Positions 48,801 through 58,536 are shown, counted from the first letter of the stretch. The stretch is DNA of 64,000 bases from AP-15 sp963698995 (GCA_963698995.1 CAVOTD010000007.1:1-64000), one strand, 5' to 3'. The notes: generated from the letters alone by a model not told the origin. A program made the numbers and translations.

Positions 48801-50923
48801 GGTGATCGCACCCGAGCCGAACTGCAGCAGCGCGTCGCCCGACAGGTTGTTGATCCCGGTCAACGACGACGGCGCGGCGCCGGCGATCAGCATCGTCGCC
48901 TGGTTGGTGGTGCCCGGCGTGGTGTTGCCGAACAGGTCGATGGTGCCGCTGTTGCTGAGCCCGGCCGCGCTCAGCGTGCTGGTGGCGCTGAGGCTGCCGC
49001 CGCTGGTGCCGATCTGCACCGTGCCGCTGCTGGTGTTGGTCAGAGTGCCGCCGAGCCGGTCAGATTGCTGCCGCCCTGGTTGCCAAAAAAGTCGAGAGCG
49101 ACGAAGCTGCTGTTGCTGAGGTTGGTGCCGGGGTTGGTGGTGACGGTCGCGCCATTGTTCAGCATCAGCTGGCCGGCATTTGACGACAGGGTGGTCAGGG
49201 CGCTGTTGCTGGCCGGGGTGCCGGCGATCGCCACCCGCGACTGGGCGCCGGTCTCGTTGAGCTGCGGCGCCGCTGGCGATGCTGGTGATCGCGCCCGAGC
49301 CGAACTGCAGCAGCGCGTCGCCCGACAGGTTGTAGATCCCGGTCAAGGACGACGGGCGCGGCGCCGGCGATCAGCATCGTCGCCTGGTTGGTGGTGCCCG
49401 GGGTGGTGTTGCCGAACAGGTCGATGGTGCCGCTGTTGCTGAGCCCGGCGGCGCTCAGCGTGCTGGTGGCGCTGAGGCTGCCGCCGCTGGTGCCGATCTG
49501 CACCGTGCCGCTGCTGGTGTTGGTCAAGGCGCCGCCGACCGTCAGATTGCTGCCGCCCTGATTGCCGAAAAAGTCGAGAGCGAGAAGTTGCTGTTGCTGA
49601 GGTTGGTGCCGGGATTGGTGGTGACCGTCGCGCCATTGTTCAGCATCAGCTGGCCGGCATTTGACGACAGGGTGGTCAGAGCGCTGTTGCTGTCCGGGGT
49701 GCCGGCGATCGCCACCCGCGACTGGGCGCCGGTCTCGGTCAGCACGGCGCCGCCGGCGATGCCGGTGATCGCGCCCGAGCCGAACTGTAGGAGCGCGTCG
49801 CCCGACAAATTGTAGGTTCCGGTCAGCGAGGATGGCGCGGCGCCGGCGATCAGCATCGTTGCCTGGTTGGTGGTGCCCGGCGTGGTGTTGCCGAAGAGGT
49901 CGATGGTGCCGGCGTTGCTGAGCGCGGCGGCGCTCACGCGTGTCGGTGGCGCTGAGGCTGCCGCCGCTGGTGCCGACCTGCACGGTGCCGCTGCTGGTGT
50001 TGGTCAAGGTGCCGCCGACCGTCAGGCTGCTGCCGCCCTGGCTGCCGAAGAAGTCGAGGGCGACGAGAGTTGCTGTTGCTGAGATTGGTGCCGGGGTTGG
50101 TGGTGACGGTCGCGCCGTTGTTCAGCATCAGCTGGCCGGCATTTGACGACAGGGTGGTCAGGGCGCTGTTGCTGGCCGGGGTGCCGGCGATCGCCACCCG
50201 CGACTGGGCGCCGGTCTCGGTCAGCACGGCGCCACCGGCGATGCCGGCGATCGCGCCCGAGCCGAACTGTAAGAGGGCATCGCCCGACAGGTTGTAGGTT
50301 CCGGTCAGTGAGGCGGGCGCGGCGCCGGCGATCAGCATCGTCGCCTGGTTGGTGGTGCCCGGCGTGGTGTTGCCGAAGAGGTCGATGGTGCCGCTGTTGG
50401 TGAGCGCGGCGGCGCTGAGCGTGCTGGTGGCGCTGAGGCTGCCGCCGCTGGTGCCGATCTGCACGGTGCCGCTGCCGGTGTTGGTCAGGGTGCCGCCGAC
50501 CGTCAGACTGCTGCCGCCCTGGCTGCCGAAGAAGTCGAGGGCGAGGAAATTGCTGTTGCTGAGTGTTCCAGTCAGAGTTGCCGACCCGCCGGGGCCCGTC
50601 AAGTCCCACCGTCCCGAGCCATTTATCGCCACCGAGCCGATGGTGAGGGCGGTGGTCAGCGTCGGGTCACCGCTCGAGACAGTAACATAGTAAGTGTTGC
50701 CGCTACCATTGTTGGGAAAGGTCGCGTTACAGCCCGACCAATCACCTGCGGTCGTCCAACTCGCCGTACCATCGTTCCAGGTGCAGGTGAAATTAGCGGC
50801 GTAGGCGGCCGGTGCGCCGGCGCAAGCGATCACAGAGATCGTCATCGATACCGGCAACAACCCAGCGCGCGCTGAACGCCGTCGCGCGGCACGGCAGCGA
50901 TCGGCCGGTGAGCGCATTGGCAT
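42827..50923 (-). CDS. Giant secreted repeat protein with PEP-CTERM sorting tail, multiply frameshifted
   Basis: From ATG 50923, with an AGGAA site, the product has a signal peptide (SMTISVIACAGAPAAYA-A) and then WNDGTASWTTAGDW. Four to five 160-residue repeats follow (TNTSSGTVQIGTSGGSL...LLQFGSG...LTTLSSNAGQLMLNNGATV...LSNSSF). A second WNDGTGNWQTDTTKW unit leads beta-helix-like repeats (TNTDNTIQGAG, NGGVTNT, LTLSGGGTVNLSVAG), then ASH/choice-of-anchor-like domains (DFGNVRIGTVQQQALNVSN). The tail is VPEPGTLNLLASGLGAVFFVVRRRRR, a PEP-CTERM signal cut by exosortase. Repaired length is about 2,700 residues. Frame breaks recur in the repeats, near 47885, 46310 and 45605, and there is an in-frame TAG at 48130. 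No exosortase is in the window. Confidence 0.75.
45991..46830. repeat. Two direct tandem copies of a 421-bp unit in the giant gene
   Basis: Copy one (45991-46412) and copy two (46413-about 46830) are nearly identical by eye. GTTGGCAATCGTATTGAACA recurs at a 422-bp offset and GATGATCGCCTTGTTGACCA at 421. Neither spacing is a multiple of three, so the duplication or an indel breaks the reading frame in this part of the gene. This indicates either a very recent duplication or a collapsed or expanded assembly. Confidence 0.8.
48455..50590. repeat. About 480-bp (160-codon) tandem repeats in the giant gene
   Basis: The anchor AGGTCGATGGTGCC recurs at about 48455, 48934, 49418, 49897 and 50379, giving spacings of 479, 484, 479 and 482 bp. 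The in-frame unit would be 480 bp. The off-by-one to off-by-four spacings show where single-base indels shift the frame. Each unit encodes a Ser/Thr/Gly-rich beta repeat. Confidence 0.85.
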
Positions 50924-51294
50924 AAAATTCCTGGAACCCCGACGCATAGCTCGCCTCACTCACGCGAATGACGAGCAGCCACGGGGCAAATTTCATGCCG
51001 TGAATGCTAAATAGATGATCTCGCCTCAGCTGTTCAGTTAACGAGAGTCGGTTTGTTGGGGATTTGTAAAATCGGCCGACGGGTTGTCGGGCCGACAACA
51101 GCGCGATTCGGCGGTTTTCCTCCGGAGCTGCCTTCATAGGCTCGAGCAAAGTGTAAATTTCGGCGACGCTGCTTCTCATGGCGTTACTGAGCGGAGGGCT
51201 CCAAGATGGTCTGACGACAACATCGAGTACACGAGCAGAGCCGCCGCGCTCAGCGTGCTGCGGCGATCGGGCGCGCCTGGTGATTTTCCGGTTA
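50924..51294. other. Gene-free gap upstream of the giant surface gene
   Basis: No supported reading frame is seen. An open frame on the minus strand here overlaps the signal-peptide region in another frame and lacks recognisable domains. The stretch presumably carries the promoter of the PEP-CTERM gene. An imperfect dyad near 51075-51100 (GGTTGTCGGGCCGACAAC) is a possible operator: GTTGTCGG and CCGACAAC are perfect arms. Confidence 0.45.
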
Positions 51295-53220
51295 TCAAAT
51301 CGGGCGCAAGTTTCCACTGGCCGCGAGACCGTTCACTCCCGTCAATATGGCGACACCGTCGATCTTTTCGCCCTTTACCGCTTCGACTGAGTCGCCACCG
51401 CTTCGGCCGCCTTCGCGCTGTGAAACCGGATGCCTGGCCGGTGTGGCACGCCCGTCACTTTTACCTGGTTCTTCGCCGGCCACCGAGGAGGAGGCGCTCT
51501 GGCCATTATTGGGACGGGGACCCCGCCCACCGCGATGGGAGACTATCCGTTTGCGTTTAGGGGCCAACGGCTTGTCTCCTGCCTCAGCTGCTAGTGCTTC
51601 GTGTAAACAGTCTATCGCCCCGCCGTTCTGCCGATCGGGTAATGGCCTCAGCCTCAGTATTGGAGACTCCGATTGCACTTGGTGCGCTGAGGCTGCAAGT
51701 TGTTTTGCTTCATCGCGCCGCCTCATCGCGGCCCGCCGAGCCGAGCGATAAATGTGCGGTACGTAGCCGCCGATGACCAGGGCCAATCCGCTCGGCAGGG
51801 CAATCAGGAGAGTGATCGCCTTGGGTGTCAGGGCTCCCGCCGGAAAGGTCAGCACATCGCCGAAATACAGCAGGGCTATGCTCACCGCCATTACAGAGCC
51901 GCACCCCGCTGCCTCCGCTAAGCGCAGCCAGTTAGGTGGTTTCGAATCCTCGACCCAGTCGTCACAGCACAGCGCCACCGCAGTGCATATCGCGAAGCTC
52001 AAAAGGCTTGGGGGCAAGGCCTTCCCGGCGTTCGCCAGGTCGAACGGCAGACAGATGCCAAAGGCGACTGCGGCCGCGATGAGGCCATTGATCAGGTAGG
52101 CAAAGTAACGCGGCGGGTCGCCCGGCATTCGGTGGAAGAAGGCATAACGCTGCATCAGCCAGACAGTCACGCCAATCGTCACCAACCGCACCAGCGTAAT
52201 CTTGCCCGCCATCATCAGACCATCTATTGGCTGGCGCGTTACATTTGCAACATGAGCGAACATCCACCCTGCCAAAATCAAATATAGGAACAGCCCCATG
52301 GCCAGCGCGGTAAGACTATCGATCGGAAAATGAGGGAGGTTCATCGGCGCGGCCATAGAGAATCCGGCACCACGAAGACTACGAACTATATCTCCTTCGC
52401 TCCCCTCTGAGCGAAGCACCGCGCGCGCGAGAAGCAGCGCCAGTGCATTAAAAGTTTGACGACAATTTTGCGCGAATTCCTCCCGCCGCTCGAGTATTAG
52501 CTCATCGAAGACGGCTCCTTCGTCGAGTGCGTACTGCCGTTCGGCGATGGTCAAGGAGGCGGCAGAGCGCCGCAGAAATTCGGCCGTTCGCCGATCGAGC
52601 TCGGCGAACTCGTCTTCGGCTTCGGCGAAGAAGCGGCTATAACGCGGCTCTGCGGATAGTTTTCGAATGCGGTCGTACAGCTTCACCACGCGGGTGAAAC
52701 GATGCTGCGACAGCTCCAAACCATCACCTCGCCGAGCCCGCAAGTGCCGGGCCCAGGCGTGACCGTCGCCCTCATCGCCGTAAGTTTCGCGTAACTCCTC
52801 CACGTCCTTCTCGGTCACCTCAAAGCTGCGCGGCGTCATTGCCGCCGCTCGTCGCTTGACCTCGGCGGGGATCTCGGCCCAGTCGAGAAAAACGGAGAGA
52901 AGCCATTCATCCAGCCGCTTCAGAACCGGAATCGAAGGGAGCAGCGTCGTCATCGCCAGGGTGGCGATCAATGGTGCCGGCAGTGACGGCTGGTCGGTGG
53001 GACCGAGTAGTGCAGTTCGCCAGTTGCCTACTTGCAGAAGAGAAGACAGCCCGGCGAAGACCACCAGGGCGCTCAGCGCATAACCCAAACCGCTCCACCA
53101 GTAGAGCGCCTGGCGGGTGGAGGAGCGATTGGACGGCGGGGTGTTGAAACGTCTCCAGGCATAAACGAAAATCAACAGCCCGCAAGCAGGATAAGCTAGG
53201 AGCGCCGGATCCACGCCCAT
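51295..53220 (-). CDS. Unrecognised multi-pass membrane protein
   Basis: From ATG 53220, with an AGGAG site 6 bp upstream, the 641-residue protein has about nine predicted membrane helices. Three are N-terminal (PACGLLIFVYAW, YALSALVVFAGLSSLL, LIATLAMTTLLPSIPVL). A soluble, charged, helical region of about 200 residues follows, then six helices (TALAMGLFLYLILAGWMFAH onward) and a 130-residue basic, Ser/Arg-rich cytoplasmic tail. I do not recognise a family. It lies upstream of the giant surface protein on the same strand, with a 371-bp gap. Confidence 0.7.
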   Translation of the reverse strand: MGVDPALLAYPACGLLIFVYAWRRFNTPPSNRSSTRQALYWWSGLGYALSALVVFAGLSSLLQVGNWRTALLGPTDQPSLPAPLIATLAMTTLLPSIPVLKRLDEWLLSVFLDWAEIPAEVKRRAAAMTPRSFEVTEKDVEELRETYGDEGDGHAWARHLRARRGDGLELSQHRFTRVVKLYDRIRKLSAEPRYSRFFAEAEDEFAELDRRTAEFLRRSAASLTIAERQYALDEGAVFDELILERREEFAQNCRQTFNALALLLARAVLRSEGSEGDIVRSLRGAGFSMAAPMNLPHFPIDSLTALAMGLFLYLILAGWMFAHVANVTRQPIDGLMMAGKITLVRLVTIGVTVWLMQRYAFFHRMPGDPPRYFAYLINGLIAAAVAFGICLPFDLANAGKALPPSLLSFAICTAVALCCDDWVEDSKPPNWLRLAEAAGCGSVMAVSIALLYFGDVLTFPAGALTPKAITLLIALPSGLALVIGGYVPHIYRSARRAAMRRRDEAKQLAASAHQVQSESPILRLRPLPDRQNGGAIDCLHEALAAEAGDKPLAPKRKRIVSHRGGRGPRPNNGQSASSSVAGEEPGKSDGRATPARHPVSQREGGRSGGDSVEAVKGEKIDGVAILTGVNGLAASGNLRPI

Positions 53221-53553
53221 GATAGGCTCCTGTCGCTGTAACGCGCTGTTAAGCATAAGCATGCGGCGTTGGGGGCTAAGTGAAATGCATCACACTCCCC
53301 GCAAATTTCCTTTTTTGCCGGCAAATTTCCGGTCCCCCACGGCCGCGCCGGCTCTTAATGGCTCACGCCGGTGAGCCATCGGCCGGTATGGCGATGCCCG
53401 CTTACGCCCGCTGTGGGCTGTCGGTTTGCGGCCCGAGATCATCCGCGGAGGCGTCTCGCTGTATGGCCGTTCCGGGCTCGGTTCACAAACGGGACAAGTT
53501 GTTGGCCGCCGATTGCATTATCGCCGGCTTAAGTGTCATACGCTGGAGTAGAG

Positions 53554-54021
53554 TCACCCCCGCCGTGCGAGCGCGAGGTCGATCAGCGGCAATAGGGCGG
53601 GGGCGGTAGGCAGGCCCTGGTCGACGATCTCGGCGCGGGTTAGCCAGGCAATCTCGTCGGCGTCGTCGCCGGCCATGCCCTCGCCCGACCGCCAGTGGCC
53701 GATGACGGCAACGAGCGTGTAGTGGTAACGCACCCGGCCTTCCTGATCGCGGTCGATCGTGTCGATAACAGTGAGGGGCCCAGCGGCCTCGGCCTTGACG
53801 CCGGTTTCCTCCGAGAGTTCGCGCATGGCGCCTTGCGCGACGGTCTCGCCGAGTTCGAGGACGCCGCCGGGAAAACCCCAGCGGCCGGACATCGGCGGGT
53901 TGGCGCGGCGCACGACGAGCACACGGTCGCCGCGCATCACGACCGCTAGCACGCCAACGATCGGGCGGTCGGGATAACGGCGGCCTTCTTTGCCGGCCGC
54001 GATGGGCGGCTCCGCGGTCAT
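53554..54021 (-). CDS. Nudix hydrolase
   Basis: The 155-residue protein from ATG 54021 has the Nudix box with its key residues in order. Gly-Gly-Val-Leu-Glu-Leu-Gly-Glu is followed by REL-x-EETG (RELSEETGVKAE). It also has an N-terminal RVLVVRRANPPMSGRWGFP strand. Nudix enzymes cleave nucleoside diphosphate derivatives; MutT-like or ADP-ribose-type activity is possible. It lies downstream of thiC on the same strand, separated by a repeat element. Confidence 0.88.
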   Translation of the reverse strand: MTAEPPIAAGKEGRRYPDRPIVGVLAVVMRGDRVLVVRRANPPMSGRWGFPGGVLELGETVAQGAMRELSEETGVKAEAAGPLTVIDTIDRDQEGRVRYHYTLVAVIGHWRSGEGMAGDDADEIAWLTRAEIVDQGLPTAPALLPLIDLALARRG

Positions 54022-54037
54022 GCGAGGCGCCGTCAGG

Positions 54038-54110
54038 CGACGAAGCAATCCCGGCCAAAGCGAGGCACTTGCCGCCCGAGATTGCTTCGCCGCGCTCGCA
54101 ATGACGACGT
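54038..54110. repeat. Palindromic dispersed repeat between thiC and the Nudix gene
   Basis: CGAAGCAATC and GATTGCTTCG face each other across about 27 bp, ending in CGCGCTCGCAATGACGA. This matches the widespread 'TCATTGCGAGCG...GAAGCAATC' repeat of alphaproteobacteria. It lies at the 3' end of thiC and may act as a transcript end. It inflates the apparent ThiC C-terminus when read in the wrong frame. Confidence 0.65.
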
Positions 54111-54111
54111 C

Positions 54112-55973
54112 CTACTCTGCGGCGCCCGCGGACGGCCGTGTTCGTCGGTGTAGATCTCGGCGCCCTGCTCGAGGAAGGCCTTCGACTTCTCCTCCATGCC
54201 GGCCCGCGCGTAGTCGCGGATCTCCTGGGTGATCTGCATCGAGCAGAATTTCGGGCCGCACATCGAGCAGAAATGGGCGAGCTTGGCGCCTTCGGCCGGC
54301 AGGGTCTGGTCGTGGAACTTCTCGGCGGTCTCGGGGTCGAGCGACAGGTTGAACTGGTCGCGCCAGCGGAACTCGAAGCGCGCCCGCGACAACGCGTCGT
54401 CGCGCTCGCGCGCCGCCGGATGCCCCTTGGCGAGATCGGCCGCGTGCGCGGCGATCTTGTAGGTGATGACGCCGACCTTGACGTCGTCGCGGTCGGGCAG
54501 CCCCAAATGCTCCTTCGGGGTGACGTAGCAGAGCAATGCCGTGCCGAACCAGCCGATCATCGCGGCGCCGATGCCGCTGGTGATGTGGTCGTAGCCCGGC
54601 GCGATGTCGGTGGTCAGCGGCCCCAAGGTGTAAAACGGCGCCTCGCCGCACTCCTCGAGCTGCTTTTCCATATTGACCTTGATCTTGTGCATCGGCACGT
54701 GGCCGGGGCCTTCGATCATGACCTGGACATCCTGGTCCCAGGCGAGCTTGGTCAATTCGCCCAGGGTCTCGAGCTCGGCGAATTGGGCGCGGTCGTTGGC
54801 GTCGGCGATCGATCCCGGCCGCAGCCCGTCGCCCAGCGAGTAGCTGACGTCGTAGGCCCGCATGATCTCGTTGATCTCGCGGAAATGGGTGTAGAGAAAA
54901 CTCTCCTGGTGATGGGCGAGACACCATTTCGCCATGATCGAGCCGCCGCGCGAGACGATGCCGGTGACCCGCGAGGCGGTCAGCGGGATATAGGCGCAGC
55001 CTCACCCCGGCATGGATCGTGAAATAGTCGACGCCCTGCTCGGCCTGCTCGATCAACGTGTCGCGGAACAGTTCCCAGGTCAGCTCCTCGGCCTTGCCGC
55101 CGACCTTTTCGAGCGCCTGGTAGATCGGCACCGTGCCGATCGGCACCGGCGAGTTGCGGATGATCCATTCGCGGATCGTGTGGATGTTGCGGCCGGTCGA
55201 CAGATCCATGACCGTGTCGGCACCCCAGCGCGTCGCCCACACCATCTTCTCGACCTCCTCGGCGACCGAGGAGGTGACGATCGAGTTGCCGATATTGGCA
55301 TTGACCTTGACCAGGAAATTCCGGCCGATGATCATCGGCTCGGTTTCCGGGTGGTTGATGTTGTTCGGAATGATCGCGCGGCCGCGCGCGATCTCGTCGC
55401 GGACGAATTCCGGCGTCACATATTCAGGGATCGCCGCGCCGAACGATTCACCGTCGACCGCCCCCTCCCGCCGCAATTTCTCGCGGCCGAGGTTCTCGCG
55501 GATCGCGACATATTCCATCTCGGGGGTGACGACGCCGCGCCTCGCATAGGCGAGCTGGGTCACCGCGGCGCCCGGCTTGGCGCGCAGCACCTGGCGGCGG
55601 CCGCGGTCGAACAGTGAGACCGGCGCTCGCCTCACCGCGTCGCAGGCCATTGTCCTCGGGCTTGACCTCGCGGCCCTCGTAGAATTCGACATCGCCGCGC
55701 GCCAGGATCCATGGCTTGCGCAATTCCGGCAGACCTCGGTTGATGTCGATCTCGATCGTCGGGTCGGAATAGGGGCCGGAGGTGTCGTAGGCGCGGACCG
55801 GCGGCTCGCCGGCCGAGGTCGAGGTCGATCTCGCGCATCGCGACCGAGATCTCGGCATGGAGCCGGCCCGGCACATGGACCTTGCGCGACGCCGGGAACG
55901 GCCCGGTGGTAACCCGAAGCTCCTCGACCTTCGGCACGAGCTTCGCGGATGCGAGTGGAGCTGAATTGGGCAT
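54112..55973 (-). CDS. thiC: Phosphomethylpyrimidine synthase ThiC, frameshifted
   Basis: ThiC converts AIR to HMP-phosphate in thiamine synthesis, using a radical-SAM [4Fe-4S] cluster. From ATG 55973 (MPNSAPLAS) it runs through YDTSGPYSDP, GRAIIPNNINHPE, WATRWGADTVMDLSTG, MIEGPGHVPMHKIK and the cluster motif CSMCGPKFC near the end. Breaks lie near 55820, 55650 and 55000, with the ending near 54112. Repaired length is about 620 residues. A TPP riboswitch lies just upstream. The frameshifts are probably technical because every functional block is conserved. Confidence 0.88.
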
Positions 55974-56051
55974 CGAGGATCTCCGTTGCACCGGTTGAAC
56001 GAAGACCCGGGGGTATCCGCGGAGAGGAGGTCGGCTTTTGCCGAGGTGTTC

Positions 56052-56165
56052 CTGTCCCTACGCCGGCACGACCCGGATCAGGTTCGAAGGGTTGCCGCGC
56101 TCTGTGCGCCCGGTTTAGGGACGGACCGGCGGCGTCTCAGCCCCCTGCCGGGGCACCCCTTGGAG
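56052..56165 (-). promoter_or_regulatory. TPP riboswitch upstream of thiC
   Basis: Read on the minus strand, the leader contains CTGAGA, ACCCTTCGAACCTGATCCGG and a closing GTGCCGGCGTAGGGA, the conserved thi-box core. It lies about 80 bp before the thiC start. Binding of thiamine pyrophosphate would lower thiC expression. Confidence 0.92.
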
Positions 56166-56342
56166 CGACGATTATCCGCAGAATGTGCCCCGGCCGTCAA
56201 GGTTGCGGTTTAGTGTCACGCTGGTGGCCCACGGTTGACCGGGGATGGGCGCTTGATCCGGCATCCCTGGTGCCCGACACTGCACCCGTCGTGGGGACAA
56301 GCGCGGCCACCGGCGGCGGGTGGGACTATCCTCGCAGCAAGT

Positions 56343-56687
56343 ATGGCGGGGCTGCGGGGTGCGTGGATGATGTCGCGTGTGATCGGCTGGATCGTCTTGC
56401 TCGCCGGCGCCGCCGTGCTGGTGCGCGATGGGCTCGTCTGGATCGACACGAAGCATTGGGCGCCGATCGCCCTCGGCCAGCTGTGGTACGAGCTCAACCG
56501 CTCGAGCCTTAACCTCGTCCAAGCGGTGGTCCAACGCTACATCCACCCCTTCCTCTGGGACCCGATCATCGTCAGCATCCTGCTGTCCTGGGCGTTTGCG
56601 GTACTGATGTTTCTGGGGGCGCTGCTCCTCGCACTGTCTCACCGGCGCACCCGGCGGCGCGTGCCGGTCACCCATCGCCCATCTTGA
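56343..56687 (+). CDS. Small membrane protein
   Basis: From ATG 56343 (or the ATG at 56367) the protein has about 115 residues. It has two membrane helices (IGWIVLLAGAAVLVRD and VSILLSWAFAVLMFLGALLLAL), a short loop with WYELNRSSLNLVQ between them and a basic C-terminus. I do not recognise the family. Its end overlaps the convergent lepA remnant by 20 bp. It may be the native neighbour of lepA before the island was inserted. Confidence 0.6.
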   Translation: MAGLRGAWMMSRVIGWIVLLAGAAVLVRDGLVWIDTKHWAPIALGQLWYELNRSSLNLVQAVVQRYIHPFLWDPIIVSILLSWAFAVLMFLGALLLALSHRRTRRRVPVTHRPS

Positions 56688-57798
56688 GGGCGGCGATGAA
56701 GGCGGATTGCGGTATCTGGACCTTGCCGATCTGCTTCATTCGCTTCTTGCCCTTCTTCTGCTTGTCGAGGGCTTCTCTTGCGCGAGACGTCGCCGCCGTA
56801 GCACTTGGCCGTCACGTCCTTGCGCAACGCCTTGATGGTCTGTCGCGCGATGACCTTGCCGCCGAGCGCCGCCTGGATCGCGACCTGGAAGAGCTGGCGC
56901 GGGATCAGGTCTTTTAGCTGCTCGCACAAGGCGCGGCCGCGCGCTCGGCCTCCTTGCGATGGACGATGATCGAGAGGGCGTCGACCGGCTCGCCGTTGAC
57001 CAGGATGTTCATCAGGACGAGGTCGCCCGCGCGGTAGTCGTCGATCTGGTAGTCGAAGCTGGCGTAGCCGCGGCTAACCGATTTCGAGCCGGTCGTAAAA
57101 ATCGAAAACCACCTCGTTGAGCGGCAGCCGGTAGACCAGCATCGCCCTGCTGCCGGCATAGGTCAGGTCGACCTGCTCGCCGCGGCGCTCCTCGCAGAGC
57201 GCCAGGATCGGCCCGAGGTAGCTGTCGGGTACCAGGATCGTCGCCTTGATCCACGGCTCCTCGATATGGTCGATCCTGACCGGGTCGGGCATGTCGGCCG
57301 GGTTGTGCAGGGTGCGCACCGTGCCGTTGGTCAGATGCACCCGGTAGACCACCGAAGGTGCGGTCGCCAAGAGGTCGAGATCGAACTCGCGCGCCAGCCG
57401 CTCCTGGATAATCTCGAGGTGCAACAGGCCAAGAAAGCCGCAGCGGAAGCCAAAGCCGAGCGCCACCGAAGTCTCGGGCTCGTATTCGAAGCTGGCGTCG
57501 TTGAGGCGAAGCTTCGCCAGGCTGTCGCGCAACCGCTCGTAATCGGCCGCATCGGTCGGGAAGAGGCCGCAGAAGACGACCGGCTGCACCGGCTTGAAGC
57601 CGGGCAATGCCGTCGCCGCCGGCCGGCGGTCTTCGGTGATCGTGTCGCCAACCCGGCAATCGGCGACGGTCTTGATCCCGGCGGTGATGAAGCCGACCTC
57701 GCCCGGTCCCAAGGCCTCGACCGCGACGCCTTTTGGGGTGAACACGCCGACCCGCTCGATGGCGTGCACCGTCCCGGTCGCCATCAGCCGGATCTTCT
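56668..57798 (-). pseudogene. lepA remnant (C-terminal part only)
   Basis: This duplicates the last 1.13 kb of the lepA gene at 59749-61566. It starts sharply at KIRLMATGTVHAIERVG (57798) and ends with ALKMGDG. The EF-G-like domains and C-terminal tail (CYGGDVSRK, KRMKQIGKVQIPQ) are present, but the GTP-binding N-terminus is missing. Two frameshifts, near 57085 and 56925, are visible. The first 0.6 kb is nearly identical to the full copy and the tail is about 10 % different, so the two copies are not a simple recent duplication. Confidence 0.85.
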
Positions 57799-57824
57799 AA
57801 CCTGCCGCTAACGGGTTACCGTTG

Positions 57825-57871
57825 CAGTTTACTCGGCAGGCGGCGCCATCTTGTAGACTGTCACCGTAATC
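57825..57871. repeat. Direct repeat, left copy (island)
   Basis: CAGTTTACTCGGCAGG...CATCTTGTAGACTGTCACCGTAATC matches 58375-58420 at roughly 85-90 % identity by eye. The two copies flank the Imm27-like gene and the toxin remnant. The core GATTACGGTGACAG (minus strand) recurs again near 58567. It could be a REP-type element, or duplicated DNA carried with a shuffled toxin tip. Confidence 0.65.
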
Positions 57872-57913
57872 CCGGCGACCACCGAGGCGAACTGGCCGAG
57901 CACACCAGAATAG

Positions 57914-58213
57914 CTACCGAGCAGTAACCTCGTTGCCATATTTTTGACGCGCCTCGTCAACCGTCAGGCAACGAAGCTGCGGGGGACCGCCACCGTGAAG
58001 CTCGCCCTGAGGGTAGATTAGCTCCCAAAGCCTTCCGTCGTTCGGATCACGATAAAGCGCATCCCAACCGCTGGAGTCTCGACCTAACTCCCTTAGATGA
58101 GAATGAACGAGTGCGTCAATGCGTCGGCAGGTATCGTCGCTGACAAAACCGCCCTGGTTGTTCGGAATCGATCTTCCCGTGAGCCCGGTTTCTGAAGGAT
58201 CGATGGGCATCAC
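57914..58213 (-). CDS. Imm27-like immunity protein
   Basis: The 99-residue acidic protein has TCRRIDALVHSHLREL, SGWDALYRDPNDGRLWEL and YPQGELHGGGPPQL. These are the hallmark stretches of Imm27 immunity proteins of polymorphic toxin systems. Immunity proteins bind and block a cognate C-terminal toxin domain. Its ATG overlaps the stop of the upstream toxin remnant by 4 bp, the usual toxin-immunity coupling. No full toxin domain for it is present here. Confidence 0.75.
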   Translation of the reverse strand: MMPIDPSETGLTGRSIPNNQGGFVSDDTCRRIDALVHSHLRELGRDSSGWDALYRDPNDGRLWELIYPQGELHGGGPPQLRCLTVDEARQKYGNEVTAR

Positions 58214-58536
58214 GGCACCGTCCGGATTGTAGCGCCGGGTGGGATCGCTTGATTTGGGATGACAAACTCTCTGGGGCCGACCGCTGTTCGTTCTCCTATA
58301 ATGAAACCTAGTTCAGTCCTAAACACAGGCGAGGCGACGCCACTCTGCGGGGTTGGAAACTCGGGTTTCGACGACAGTTTACTCAGCGAACGCGCCATCT
58401 CGTAAACTGTCACCGTAATCTCCGGGTCGACGATTTCGCTGCGCGACCCGGCAATATAAAACAGGGTTTGCTGACTGTTGGCGTTCGCCTGGGAATGACC
58501 AAACGAGCAAGACGAGCCATGTGCGATAATGGCCGA
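58210..58536 (-). pseudogene. Toxin C-terminal remnant preceding the Imm27-like gene
   Basis: An open frame of about 108 codons, with no ATG start visible, reads through HSQANANSQQTLFYIAGS, EITVTVYEMARSLSKLS and FIIGERTAVGPREFVIPN. It ends overlapping the Imm27-like start. The GTG at 58413 would give 67 residues. The position and overlap suggest the last piece of a toxin module. I do not recognise the domain. A related string (ITVTVYKMAPPAE) appears at the left direct repeat. Confidence 0.45.
58375..58420. repeat. Direct repeat, right copy (island)
   Basis: This is the partner of 57825-57871: CAGTTTACTCAGCG...GCGCCATCTCGTAAACTGTCACCGTAATC. A shorter, internally doubled version (GTGTCACCGTAATCCCCTCTCACCGTAATCCCC) lies at about 58566-58599. 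The motif's repetition within 0.8 kb is unusual for this window. Confidence 0.6.

Noticed and set aside
48455..50590. Regularly spaced repeats that could suggest a CRISPR array
   Set aside because: The units are 480 bp, translate to a protein repeat, and there is no spacer variation or cas gene.
50793..51317. Minus-strand frame of about 174 codons near the giant gene start
   Set aside because: It overlaps the signal-peptide region in another frame. Its translation has no domain and does not continue the surface protein.
54033..54111. Extended ThiC C-terminus
   Set aside because: The extra residues come from reading a palindromic dispersed repeat after a frame break. The normal end is near 54112.
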